Source of the DNA: CAJPSE01 sp963514535
GTDB lineage: Bacteria; Synergistota; Synergistia; Synergistales; Aminobacteriaceae
DNA length: 12,999 nt
NCBI GenBank assembly: GCA_963514535.1
Contig: CAUPUB010000065.1
Span: 1-12,999, forward strand
Direction of reading: 5' to 3'
Shown here: positions 1 to 6,146 of the stretch, one piece after another
Numbering within the stretch: position 1 is the stretch's first letter
How the letters are laid out: each line of letters opens with the position of its first letter
Translations under genes and position numbers: made by a program
Notes under the pieces: model-generated
Database searches by the model: none
What the model was told of the DNA's origin: nothing
The model's input: only the letters and a program-made list of their open reading frames with translations

Positions 1-562
1 TGACGTACCACGCACCGTCGGGGTCGGGCGCGGGGTAGGTACAGGTCAGCCTGCCCTTGTACTCCAACCGCACGGTCACATCCGTCTCGGCCTCCGGGTA
101 GAGGTAGATGACGGGCTTGGCAAAATTCTTATTCCATCCCTCCATATCGAGAGAACGGTCCGAAAGGTCTCGACGAATTGCATCATGGAGAATAGGGCAT
201 TCGGGATAGGTATCGGAGAACAGCTCTATTGGGGAATAGCCGTAATCATAGTTGTATCTGTACCGTAATCGCCTGTTTTCCCCGATAGGCCCGTCGGGCC
301 ACTGGAACGCGCGCCACACGTCCTCCTCTTCGGAGGCGGAACAATCGATGTAGAAGGGGGTCCCTTGAAAGTCCAGCTCCAACGCAGGTGGCGGTGTCTC
401 CGCCGCTTCCCTTGCCCTGTCGCCCGGAAGTATCCTTGCGGAAGGGGAGCTCCCCATGGGGGTGACCGAAATGGTCCGTACGCCGTATGCTCCAAGCAAT
501 ACCGCCAACGATAAACAGGCTGTAAAACAGGCTTTGAGGAAGGTTCTTTTTCCTGGGTTCAT
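1..562 (-). CDS. Secreted/anchored hypothetical protein with KPVIYLYPE motif (3' end outside window)
   Basis: An open frame of 187 codons starts at an ATG at 562 and reaches the left edge with no stop, so the C-terminus is missing. The start is preceded by AAGGAGG with an 8-base spacer. Residues 1-30 are a typical export signal or membrane anchor: Lys/Arg near the N-terminus, then a hydrophobic stretch at about 11-26. No lipobox cysteine is evident. Residues 35-65 are a low-complexity Pro/Ala/Ser linker. Residues 149-163 read KPVIYLYPEAETDVT, followed by an LTCTYP segment at 172-177. From memory this motif recurs in hypothetical exported proteins of anaerobic Firmicutes and relatives; I know of no established function. 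The gene lies 51 bases downstream of the threonine-phosphate decarboxylase gene on the same strand and could be co-transcribed with it, but nothing ties it to corrinoid synthesis. Coding is supported by the ribosome site, the signal sequence and the motif. Confidence 0.8.
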   Translation of the reverse strand, partial: MNPGKRTFLKACFTACLSLAVLLGAYGVRTISVTPMGSSPSARILPGDRAREAAETPPPALELDFQGTPFYIDCSASEEEDVWRAFQWPDGPIGENRRLRYRYNYDYGYSPIELFSDTYPECPILHDAIRRDLSDRSLDMEGWNKNFAKPVIYLYPEAETDVTVRLEYKGRLTCTYPAPDPDGAWYV

Positions 563-613
563 GCTTTTTGCCTCCTTATCGGGCAAACCCGCGGGCTCAA
601 AGCAACGCTCTCG

Positions 614-1645
614 TCAGGCAAGCTCCGAGAGGGCCCGGACCAGAAGGGCGTTCTCGTCGGGCATGCGCGTCGCCACCCGGATGCAGCACCCGTCCAGGCC
701 GGGGAAATTGCGCGTGTGCCTCACCACGAGCCCCCGTTCCAGAAGCCCGCGGATGACGCGCACATCGTCATCCACCTCGATCAGGAAGAAGTGCACGCGC
801 GAGGGGCGCACCCGAAACCCCGAGCGGGCCACGGCCTCCATGAAACGGGGCGTCTCCGCCGAGTAAAAGGCGCGCGTCCTCCGGGCATAGCTCCCGTCCT
901 TCATGAGGCTCAGGGCCGTCTCCTGCGCGACGGCGTTGACGCTCCAGGTCGGCTGGCGTCCCTTGAGCCGTTCGACCCAGCTTGGGGATGCCAGGACGTA
1001 CCCGATCCTCGCCCCGCAGAGGTGGTAGAGCTTCGTCAGCGACCGCAGAAGCAGGATGTTGGGCAGCGCACCGAAGTCAGGGGATGCCTCCTCGCCGTCC
1101 GGGAGCAGAAAGTCCGAATACGCCTGATCGACGGCGAAGAGCGTGCGCGGGTTCGCCCGCGCGCAGGCCTCCAGTTCCCCAAAGGGGATGCAGCTCCCCG
1201 TGGGGTTGCAGGGGTTGCAGACGAAGACGAGGGCCTTCCCCTCCACATCCCGCAGGTCGAAGATATCGGCCGTCGGCACCCCGAAGGCCTCGAGCGCCCG
1301 CCGATACTCCCCGTAAGCCGGCTGGAGCACCGCGGCGGTCATTCCGACGAAGAGGGAGGCCAGGAGGTAGAGGGCCTCGTTGGAGCCGTTGGTGAAGAGC
1401 ACCTCATCGAGGGAACGTCCCTCGTGCTCCGCCACGAGTGTCCGAAGCGCAAGGGCATCGTCGTCGGGATATTCGGACAGACAGCGGATCAGGTTGCTCT
1501 CCGGTGCTACGGGGGAGGGCAGGACGTTCGTATTGACGCTGAAGTCGACGATGTGCTCCGGCATGGGGAGCCCCATGGCCGCGTACAGCTTCTCGGGGTT
1601 CGCGCCGTGCGGACGGCGGGAAAAATCTGCCTCGGGCAGTGTCAT
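614..1645 (-). CDS. cobD: L-threonine-O-3-phosphate decarboxylase (PLP-dependent, cobalamin synthesis)
   Basis: A 343-residue class I/II fold aminotransferase-like protein. It would decarboxylate L-threonine-O-3-phosphate to (R)-1-amino-2-propanol phosphate, the linker attached to cobyric acid by CbiB. Seen motifs: TNGSNEA at 85-91 (cofactor phosphate region), NPCNPTG at 144-150, Asp173 in AVDQAYSDF (pyridine nitrogen contact), SLTKLYHLCGARIGY at 202-216 with Lys205 as the expected Schiff-base lysine and Arg213, and a C-terminal Arg323 in RVATRMP. HisC (histidinol-phosphate aminotransferase) shares these motifs; the position directly after cbiB makes the cobalamin role much more likely. The start at 1645 has AGGAAAGGAG 6 bases upstream; a longer frame from 1696 would overlap cbiB and lacks this site. 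The symbol follows Salmonella usage; the same enzyme is CobC in Pseudomonas nomenclature. The spacing to cbiB is 28 bases, suggesting one transcript. Confidence 0.9.
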   Translation of the reverse strand: MTLPEADFSRRPHGANPEKLYAAMGLPMPEHIVDFSVNTNVLPSPVAPESNLIRCLSEYPDDDALALRTLVAEHEGRSLDEVLFTNGSNEALYLLASLFVGMTAAVLQPAYGEYRRALEAFGVPTADIFDLRDVEGKALVFVCNPCNPTGSCIPFGELEACARANPRTLFAVDQAYSDFLLPDGEEASPDFGALPNILLLRSLTKLYHLCGARIGYVLASPSWVERLKGRQPTWSVNAVAQETALSLMKDGSYARRTRAFYSAETPRFMEAVARSGFRVRPSRVHFFLIEVDDDVRVIRGLLERGLVVRHTRNFPGLDGCCIRVATRMPDENALLVRALSELA

Positions 1646-1673
1646 AACGCGCTCCTTTCCTGCTGTGTTCCGG

Positions 1674-2648
1674 TCAGGCCAGGCCGTGCAGGGCAAGGAG
1701 GGTCAGCAGAACGAACAGTGCGACGGCGGCGTCCAGCAGGGCATGGGCCTTCAGGATGTCCTCGGGCTCGGGGTCCCGAACGGCATCGCCAAGCCAGGGC
1801 CTTTCCTCGAAGACACCCCCATAGACGCCGCCACCGCCCAGCCGGATGCCCAGGAGCCCCGCGAAGGCGCTTTCGCCGTGTGCGCTGTTGGGGCTTCTGT
1901 GCTTCCTCCGGTCACGCAGAAGGACGCGAAGGCCCCGCAGAAGGGGATAGCCCAGACAGGCCCCGGCCAACACCGCAACCAACCCTCCGATCCGCGCGGG
2001 AAGGAAGTTCAGGACGTCGTCCAGCCGGGCGCTCGCCCATCCGAAGTCCCGATAGCGCTTGTCCTCGTAGCCCACCATGGAGTCCAGCGTGCTCACGGCC
2101 TTGAAGGTCCAGACGCTCAGCACCGCCGCGACGCATCCCCCGGCAACATACCCCAGGGCCGCAAAAAAGAGCACGGAGAGGACTCCATCCACGGAGTTCT
2201 CCGCCACCGTCTCCACGGCGGCGCGCACCATGCCGGCCTCGTCCAGGACATCCGTGTCACGTCCGACGACACGCGACAGCGCCGACCGGGCTGCATCGAG
2301 GTCGCCCCTGAAGAGCGCCGTGGCGACCGGGAGGGTCTCGTCCTCCAGGGAGCGCCACGCGAGCGCCGCGTAGAGCAGATAGGCCTCCGCCGCGAAGAGA
2401 GCCCCGGGAGCAACGGAGGCCCCCAACAGGAGCAGGCCGACGGATGCAGCCGTCGTAGCCAGCACGGCAGCACAGAGGAGAACGCCGCGCCGGCGTCCCT
2501 CCCTCCGCTCCACCTTACCGGGGTAGAGGCGTGCCTCCCAGAAACCGATGGCTCGCCCTATTCCGGCGACGGGGTGGGGCAGTCTCCTCGGGTCGCCCAG
2601 CAGAACATCCAGCAGCAAAGCCATGCCCAAGATGAGGACAAAATCCAT
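1674..2648 (-). CDS. cbiB: Adenosylcobinamide-phosphate synthase CbiB
   Basis: An integral membrane protein of 324 residues that joins adenosylcobyric acid to aminopropanol phosphate, giving adenosylcobinamide phosphate. Family hallmarks are clear: LLLDVLLGDPRRLPHPV at 11-27, ETVAENSVDGVLSVLFFAAL at 146-165, KAVSTLDSMVGY at 183-194, then YRDFGWASARLDDVLNFLPAR at 199-219 (split here by function: a conserved cytosolic loop) and SPNSAHGESAFAGLLGIRLG at 252-271. Hydrophobic stretches at about 3-18, 57-80, 155-182, 221-236 and 305-322 fit its membrane topology. The ATG at 2648 has GGAGA 9 bases upstream; a GTG at 2678 in the same frame would add 10 residues but has a poorly placed ribosome site. 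Its product feeds on that of the following gene, cobD. The protein is called CobD in Pseudomonas nomenclature. Confidence 0.93.
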   Translation of the reverse strand: MDFVLILGMALLLDVLLGDPRRLPHPVAGIGRAIGFWEARLYPGKVERREGRRRGVLLCAAVLATTAASVGLLLLGASVAPGALFAAEAYLLYAALAWRSLEDETLPVATALFRGDLDAARSALSRVVGRDTDVLDEAGMVRAAVETVAENSVDGVLSVLFFAALGYVAGGCVAAVLSVWTFKAVSTLDSMVGYEDKRYRDFGWASARLDDVLNFLPARIGGLVAVLAGACLGYPLLRGLRVLLRDRRKHRSPNSAHGESAFAGLLGIRLGGGGVYGGVFEERPWLGDAVRDPEPEDILKAHALLDAAVALFVLLTLLALHGLA

Positions 2649-2710
2649 ATACGCCATTCTCCGAACGTCATTCCCCACATCTGAAATTTTTTCGCCTTAC
2701 ACGATTAATA

Positions 2711-2727
2711 TGGGGGCTTCGCCCCCA
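2711..2727. repeat. GC-rich hairpin, 7-bp stem
   Basis: TGGGGGC pairs perfectly with GCCCCCA across a TTC loop. It is followed by a run of seven C residues (2728-2735 region). In the cbiB transcript it would lie in the 5' leader, about 60 bases ahead of the start. It may be a dispersed palindromic unit or an mRNA structure; function unknown. Confidence 0.6.
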
Positions 2728-2736
2728 CCCCCCCAA

Positions 2737-2758
2737 CGCCGCTATCGAGATAGCGGCG
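2737..2758. repeat. Perfect hairpin, 9-bp stem with 4-base loop
   Basis: CGCCGCTAT pairs exactly with ATAGCGGCG around a CGAG loop. No T-tract on either side, so it is not a simple terminator. It sits in the cbiB leader next to the hairpin at 2711-2727, forming a tandem pair of stems. Confidence 0.6.
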
Positions 2759-2811
2759 GCCCCGGCAAGATTTCTCCTCAAAAAAGGCAAGCTGGGGTTC
2801 CACCGGGAGGC

Positions 2812-2864
2812 TTCATGGATTCAGCGTTTCCTTGTATTATACAATCGGAGGGACCGATAGGATG
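2812..2864. promoter_or_regulatory. Candidate overlapping divergent promoter with palindromic core
   Basis: Positions 2832-2844 read TTGTATTATACAA, a 13-base perfect palindrome about a central T. It contains TATAAT on the minus strand (2841 to 2836, towards cbiB) and TATTAT on the plus strand (2835-2840, towards cobT). A weak plus-strand -35 (TTCATG, 2812-2817) lies 17 bases upstream. No good -35 is seen for the minus strand, so regulation by an activator, or a wrong assignment, is possible. Confidence 0.3.
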
Positions 2865-2950
2865 AAGCGCGGAAGAGACCGGATGAAATTAAATCGAAAG
2901 AGATTCTCCGAATACGGGGAACGCAAAGACAAAGGGAGTTGAAGAGCACG

Positions 2951-4051
2951 ATGAGTGAGATGAAAGAGACCCTCTCTCTGGACGAGGCCCTGAGCCTCAT
3001 TCGCCCCCTCGACGCGGACTCGATGGCGGCGGCGGCGGAGCATCAGAACCGCCTTCTCAAGCCCGCCGGCAGCCTTGGAGAGCTGGAGGCCATAGCCATC
3101 CGCATCGCAGGCATCACCGGGAAGCTCCAGAACACGGCGGACAGGAAGATCCATTTTCTCTTCGGCTCCGACCATGGAGTCTACGAGGAAGGGGTGTCCG
3201 GATCGCCGCAGTACTTCACGAAGGCATTGATGGAGTTCTACGCCAACAGGGCCGGATGCGGCATCAACGTGCTCTGCGGCCACGTTGGGGTCGAGCTTCG
3301 CCTGTTCGACCTGGGGGTGCGGGACCTGGCTCCGCACCCGTGCATCGACGCGACGCATCGGCTGATGCCGAGCGGTACGGAGAACTTTTCCCGAACGCGG
3401 GCCATGACGACGGAGACGGCGGCCCGAGCTGTGGAGCTGGGCATTGGCCTCGTCGGAGGGGCAAAGGCCGAGGGGTATCAGATCGTGGGGGCCGGCGAGG
3501 TGGGGATGGGCAACACCACGCCGGCGGCGGCCTGCATCATGGCCGCTCTGGGCCTGGAAGATCCCGACGACGCCGTGGGGCGGGGCGGGGGATTGACGGA
3601 CGAGTCGTTCGCCAGAAAAAAGCGAGTGATCGGGGATGCGCTGGAGCTTCACCACCCGAACCCGGACGACCCCATCGACATTCTCTCCTGTGTCGGGGGG
3701 CTGGATATCGCCGCGATGACGGGTGTCTTCCTCGGGGCGGCTGTCCATCGGCTGCCCGTCGTCGTCGACGGGGTCATCTCCATCGCCGGGGCCCTTCTGG
3801 CCGCAAGGCTCTCCTCGCTCTCGAAGGAGTTCATGATCGCCTCACACCTCTCCAAGGAGCCCGGCTATGCGGTTGCGGCCCGGGCATTAGGGTTGACCCC
3901 GCTTTTGAACCTCGGGATGAGGCTGGGGGAGGGGACGGGCTGCCCCATCGCCATGCAGGTGGTGGACGACGCCCTGGCCGTGATGAACCGCATGGGGACC
4001 TTCGACGGGGTGTCGCTGGAGTCGGAGTATCGAAAGGAACTCAAAGCGTAA
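2951..4051 (+). CDS. cobT: Nicotinate-nucleotide:dimethylbenzimidazole phosphoribosyltransferase CobT
   Basis: A cytoplasmic enzyme of 366 residues (family about 350). It transfers phosphoribose from nicotinate mononucleotide to the lower-ligand base, giving the alpha-ribazole phosphate used to finish the nucleotide loop. Motifs: KPAGSLGELE at 37-46, FGSDHGVYEEGVS at 71-83, GAGEVGMGNTTPAAA at 180-194 with the conserved Glu183, VVDGVISIAGALLA at 271-284, and LGMRLGEGTG at 321-330 with Glu327 at the position of the catalytic glutamate known from the Salmonella enzyme. All expected catalytic residues are present. I chose the ATG at 2951 because an upstream TTG at 2939 abuts the GGGAG and would leave no spacer; the ATG at 2960 is a further option. 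It diverges from cbiB-cobD, so the three corrinoid genes share one control region. CobU and CobS are not in the window. Confidence 0.95.
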   Translation: MSEMKETLSLDEALSLIRPLDADSMAAAAEHQNRLLKPAGSLGELEAIAIRIAGITGKLQNTADRKIHFLFGSDHGVYEEGVSGSPQYFTKALMEFYANRAGCGINVLCGHVGVELRLFDLGVRDLAPHPCIDATHRLMPSGTENFSRTRAMTTETAARAVELGIGLVGGAKAEGYQIVGAGEVGMGNTTPAAACIMAALGLEDPDDAVGRGGGLTDESFARKKRVIGDALELHHPNPDDPIDILSCVGGLDIAAMTGVFLGAAVHRLPVVVDGVISIAGALLAARLSSLSKEFMIASHLSKEPGYAVAARALGLTPLLNLGMRLGEGTGCPIAMQVVDDALAVMNRMGTFDGVSLESEYRKELKA

Positions 4052-4089
4052 ATCAGGCATGATATGAGATAGAATAGCAACAGGAGAGG

Positions 4090-4139
4090 TGCCCGGAACA
4101 CTGGGCAAAGCTGCCAGGGGCTTCCCCCCGAAAGGGGGT
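4090..4139 (+). promoter_or_regulatory. Leader hairpins that can hide a ribosome-binding site
   Basis: TGCCC (4090-4094) pairs with GGGCA (4103-4107). Downstream, CCCCC (4125-4129) pairs with GGGGG (4134-4138) across a GAAA loop of the stable GNRA type. The GGGGG strand is the only plausible Shine-Dalgarno for the small ORF at 4146. GGGG at 4117-4120 can instead pair with CCCC at 4124-4127, which would free the ribosome site. The pairing is seen; the switching is inferred. Confidence 0.4.
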
Positions 4140-4145
4140 GAATGC

Positions 4146-4235
4146 GTGAAGAGAACAATAGAGCTCGTAAGAGCGGTTGCTTCGCTCCTACGAGCCCTTG
4201 CCGAAATCATCCGGCTTTTCAAAACGTGCAAATAA
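4146..4235 (+). CDS. Small amphipathic peptide, possible type I toxin-like
   Basis: A 29-residue frame from a GTG start to TAA, with GGGGGT ending 6 bases upstream. The peptide begins MKRTIELVRAVASLL and ends LFKTCK. Charged residues at 2, 3, 6, 9, 16, 20, 23 and 26 recur every three or four positions with Ile/Leu/Val/Ala between them, so a helix would have one cationic face and one hydrophobic face; net charge is positive. Such peptides act at membranes in known type I toxins and phenol-soluble modulins, but this one matches no family I recognise by name. An alternative frame opens at ATG 4142 (41 residues, no regular pattern) and looks less credible. The gene sits alone in a structured spacer. 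It may also be chance coding over an RNA structure, since a 13-bp stem lies within it. Confidence 0.4.
   Translation: MKRTIELVRAVASLLRALAEIIRLFKTCK
4163..4195. repeat. Inverted repeat inside the small ORF
   Basis: GCTCGTAAGAGCG (4163-4175) pairs with CGCTCCTACGAGC (4183-4195): 12 of 13 pairs with one A-C mismatch and a 7-base loop. It lies wholly within the 29-residue frame, so the codons serve both a helix-forming peptide and a long RNA stem. No T-tract follows, which argues against a plain terminator. Confidence 0.65.
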
Positions 4236-4253
4236 CCCGCCGAGGGCGTAAGT

Positions 4254-4281
4254 CCGAAGCAGGGTGACCGCCCCGCTTCGG
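4254..4281. repeat. Hairpin, 7-bp perfect stem
   Basis: CCGAAGC pairs with GCTTCGG around a 14-base loop; an outer GGGC (4244-4247) / GCCC (4284-4287) pair could lengthen it with an internal loop. It lies downstream of the small ORF, between two copies of AACCCGCC. Confidence 0.5.
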
Positions 4282-4389
4282 CAGCCCATAGTAGCAAACC
4301 CGCCTACCTCTGGTGAGGCCCCTAAGCGACCAACACAGCTCACTTCGTTCGCTGGTTATCTGCTTATCCAAGCGGGCTCTTTCGTGTAT

Positions 4390-4395
4390 ATTATA
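4390..4395 (-). promoter_or_regulatory. Candidate -10 for an antisense transcript
   Basis: TATAAT on the minus strand within the 11-base palindrome GTATATTATAC (4386-4396 region), 28 bases past the end of htrA. A transcript from here would run against the small ORF at 4146-4235. I see no good -35 at 16-18 bases, so support is weak. Confidence 0.2.
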
Positions 4396-4423
4396 CCCCA
4401 CATCCCTTTCCATGCTTCCTTCG

Positions 4424-5866
4424 CTACTTTTCCTCGTCCGCCTGGAGCGACACGAAGAAGGTCTTGCCGCCCCTGTCGATCAGCAGCACAACGGCCTTTG
4501 ACTGCCGCTTCATGGCCCCGTCCAGGTCCTCGAGGGTCTCCACCTTTCTGCCGTTCACCTGGAGCAGTCGGTCGCCCTCGCGGATTCCCGACATCTGGGC
4601 GGACGACCCATCCTCGACGTCCACGACGACGAGGCCGCTCCGGACCTCCAGATTGTACTTTCTGCTCAGGTTCTTCGTTAAGGGCGCAACCTCCAGCCCA
4701 ACCTTGGCAAGAACGTCGCTCGTGCTCTCGGATAGATCGTCGGACCGCTCCTCCTCACCGTTCCGGGTGTTGGGCCTCTCGTCCAGGCGAGCTTTGAATC
4801 TTATCGTCTTTCCGTCGCGCACCACCTCTATCGGAAGGGTGGACCCCGGGGCGAGCGAGCGAATCCGGTTCACGAACCACTGCACGTCCTTGACCTTCTC
4901 CCCATCGATAGCCGTGATCACATCGCCGCGCATCAGACCGGCCTTCTCGGCCGCGGAGTCCGGGAAGACATCGCCGACGATCACGCCGTTCTTGGCCTTG
5001 ACGCCATAGGCCTCCGCGATCTCGGGCGTCAGGTTCTGGACGGAGATGCCCAGCCAGCCGCGCTTGACTTTGCCGTAGGAGACGAGGTCGCCCATGATCT
5101 GCTTGGCCATGTTGACGGGCACCGCGAAGCCCAGCCCCTGGGCATAGGGAAGAATGGCCGTGTTGATGCCCACGACCTGCCCCTCCATGTTGAGCAGAGG
5201 GCCGCCGCTGTTGCCGGGGTTGATGGCCGCATCCGTCTGGAGGAACCCGTCGAAGTTCACGTCCTGTGCGTGGATGCTGCGGTTCTTCGCGGAGATGACG
5301 CCCGCCGTCACGGAGTGCTCGAAGCCGTAGGGGTTCCCGATGGCGACGACCCATTCCCCCACCTCGACGGCGTCGGAATCCCCAAGTTCGAGGACCGGAA
5401 GGTCCTCGTCGGGATCGATTTTAATGACCGCGAGGTCGAAGGTGGGGTCCTTGCCCAAAACCTTCGCTGAATAGGTCTTGCCGTCGGAGAGGGTGACCGT
5501 GATCTTGTCCACGCCGTCGATGACGTGGTTGTTCGTCAGAATCCGTCCCTCCTTGGAGACGATGAAGCCGGACCCGCGTCCCTTCATGGGGACGGAACGT
5601 GTGAAGTTCTTGAACGCATCGCCGAAGAACTGCCGAAAGAAGGGATCGTCGTCGAAGGGGAACGGGATCGCGGTACGCCTGGCCTTGGTCTCCACGTCGA
5701 TGTTCACGACGGCGGGAGAGGTCTTCTTTACGATGGGGACGACGGGCGACATGACCGCCGCGCCGGACGCGGCCTGGGCCGTCCCCACTTGGACCGCCCC
5801 CAGGGCCAGAAGAACGGCCAGGGCGACCCCCGCATAACGTTTGTATCTCGAACCGGAATGCAACAT
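4424..5866 (-). CDS. htrA: Periplasmic serine protease of the HtrA/DegP (Do) family
   Basis: A 480-residue exported protease/chaperone for misfolded envelope proteins. Residues 1-32 form a signal peptide (basic start, hydrophobic 11-25, cleavage probably after AQA at 30-32). The trypsin-like domain spans about 40-265 with a complete triad: His114 in LTNNHVIDG, Asp144 in FDLAVIKID, Ser220 in GNSGGPL. A phenylalanine-rich insertion at 70-90 corresponds to the LA loop of Do proteases. Two PDZ domains follow, about 270-362 (starting GWLGISVQNL) and 388-475 (GIREGDRLLQVNG at 427-439), joined by an acidic linker at 364-385. Length and order match DegP/DegQ rather than single-PDZ DegS. The ATG at 5866 has GGAGGT 9 bases upstream; a longer frame from 5986 adds a poor, non-signal N-terminus. 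It stands alone on its strand and diverges from the HisD-like gene. Confidence 0.95.
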   Translation of the reverse strand: MLHSGSRYKRYAGVALAVLLALGAVQVGTAQAASGAAVMSPVVPIVKKTSPAVVNIDVETKARRTAIPFPFDDDPFFRQFFGDAFKNFTRSVPMKGRGSGFIVSKEGRILTNNHVIDGVDKITVTLSDGKTYSAKVLGKDPTFDLAVIKIDPDEDLPVLELGDSDAVEVGEWVVAIGNPYGFEHSVTAGVISAKNRSIHAQDVNFDGFLQTDAAINPGNSGGPLLNMEGQVVGINTAILPYAQGLGFAVPVNMAKQIMGDLVSYGKVKRGWLGISVQNLTPEIAEAYGVKAKNGVIVGDVFPDSAAEKAGLMRGDVITAIDGEKVKDVQWFVNRIRSLAPGSTLPIEVVRDGKTIRFKARLDERPNTRNGEEERSDDLSESTSDVLAKVGLEVAPLTKNLSRKYNLEVRSGLVVVDVEDGSSAQMSGIREGDRLLQVNGRKVETLEDLDGAMKRQSKAVVLLIDRGGKTFFVSLQADEEK

Positions 5867-6093
5867 GACAAAAACACCTCCAGATTGTATTACAGCTGTT
5901 ATTGTTACAGCCGTTTTCATCGATGATGAGTACATTGTAGGACTTGAACCCGACTCCTTCATGCAGTTTTTTACCGACGAGGACATCCGAAAAAGGACGA
6001 AATTCGGCAGGAGGATGAGCTACGAGCGGACGTGGAGGAACGATACTCCAGGATCACAGAAGGGGGGCATAACATATTTTTCCCTTCCGCGAG
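5867..6093. other. Divergent spacer between htrA and the HisD-like gene
   Basis: About 230 bases with no credible gene; an 89-codon frame overlapping the htrA start has no ribosome site. The htrA side carries a paired TTACAG direct repeat (5890-5915) that overlaps where an htrA promoter should be, with a minus-strand TACAAT near 5884-5889. The rest shows nothing I can name. Confidence 0.5.
5890..5915. repeat. Imperfect direct repeat upstream of htrA
   Basis: TTACAGCTGTT (5890-5900) and TTACAGCCGTT (5905-5915) match at 10 of 11 positions with a 15-base period. The first copy holds the palindrome ACAGCTGT. The pair lies 24-50 bases ahead of the htrA start, where an operator or activator site would be expected. 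Confidence 0.4.
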
Positions 6094-6121
6094 TTGATTT
6101 GTTGTACTAGCATGATAAAAT
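6094..6121 (+). promoter_or_regulatory. Sigma-70-type promoter for the HisD-like gene
   Basis: TTGATT (6094-6099), 16-base spacer, TAAAAT (6116-6121). It lies 25 bases upstream of the GTG start at 6147, leaving a short leader with AAAGGAGG at 6131-6138. Confidence 0.5.
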
Positions 6122-6146
6122 ACCTGCTCAAAAGGAGGCGTTGGGC

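Larger units (their letters stand above)
2649..2950. other. Divergent spacer between cbiB and cobT
   Basis: About 300 bases with no convincing gene. It holds two strong GC hairpins (2711-2727 and 2737-2758), an AT-rich palindrome at 2832-2844 that looks like a shared promoter core, and the cobT leader. I searched both strands for the B12-box core and the other conserved blocks of a cobalamin riboswitch and did not find them. No T-rich tract follows either hairpin, so they do not look like terminators. Confidence 0.6.
4052..4423. other. Structured spacer between convergent cobT and htrA
   Basis: This 372-base region holds no conventional gene but is full of structure: leader hairpins at 4090-4107 and 4125-4138, a 29-residue small ORF at 4146-4235 with a long stem inside it, a 7-bp stem at 4254-4281, a direct repeat AACCCGCC at 4234-4241 and 4297-4304, an AGCGA/TCGCT stem at about 4325-4353, and a minus-strand TATAAT at 4395-4390. 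No clear rho-independent terminator with a T-tract was seen for either flanking gene. The arrangement resembles a small toxin mRNA facing an antisense RNA, or a single structured RNA; neither is established from sequence alone. Confidence 0.5.

Noticed and set aside
226..495. An 89-codon minus-strand frame within the first gene
   Set aside because: The frame starting at 562 has a perfect ribosome site, a signal peptide and a known motif; this one is an alternative frame of the same bases.
716..2684. Two long plus-strand frames (716-2104 and 1380-2684) opposite cobD and cbiB
   Set aside because: Both are shadows of well-supported minus-strand genes, have no domain or ribosome-site support, and overlap each other.
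2690..2940. Possible cobalamin riboswitch in the corrinoid gene spacer
   Set aside because: Phrases such as GGAAGAGACCGG recall the B12 box loosely, but the core blocks do not line up on either strand.
4142..4267. Alternative 41-residue frame from ATG 4142 in the cobT/htrA spacer
   Set aside because: Its ATG is too close to the GGGGG ribosome site and the product lacks any regular pattern, unlike the amphipathic frame from 4146.
5936..5958. A tRNA T-arm-like string (GTTCAAGTC on the minus strand)
   Set aside because: The flanking bases do not form a 5-bp stem and no anticodon, D or acceptor arm can be drawn around it.
5841..6110. An 89-codon plus-strand frame in the htrA/HisD-like spacer
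   Set aside because: It overlaps the htrA start, has no ribosome site before any of its ATGs, and resembles no family.
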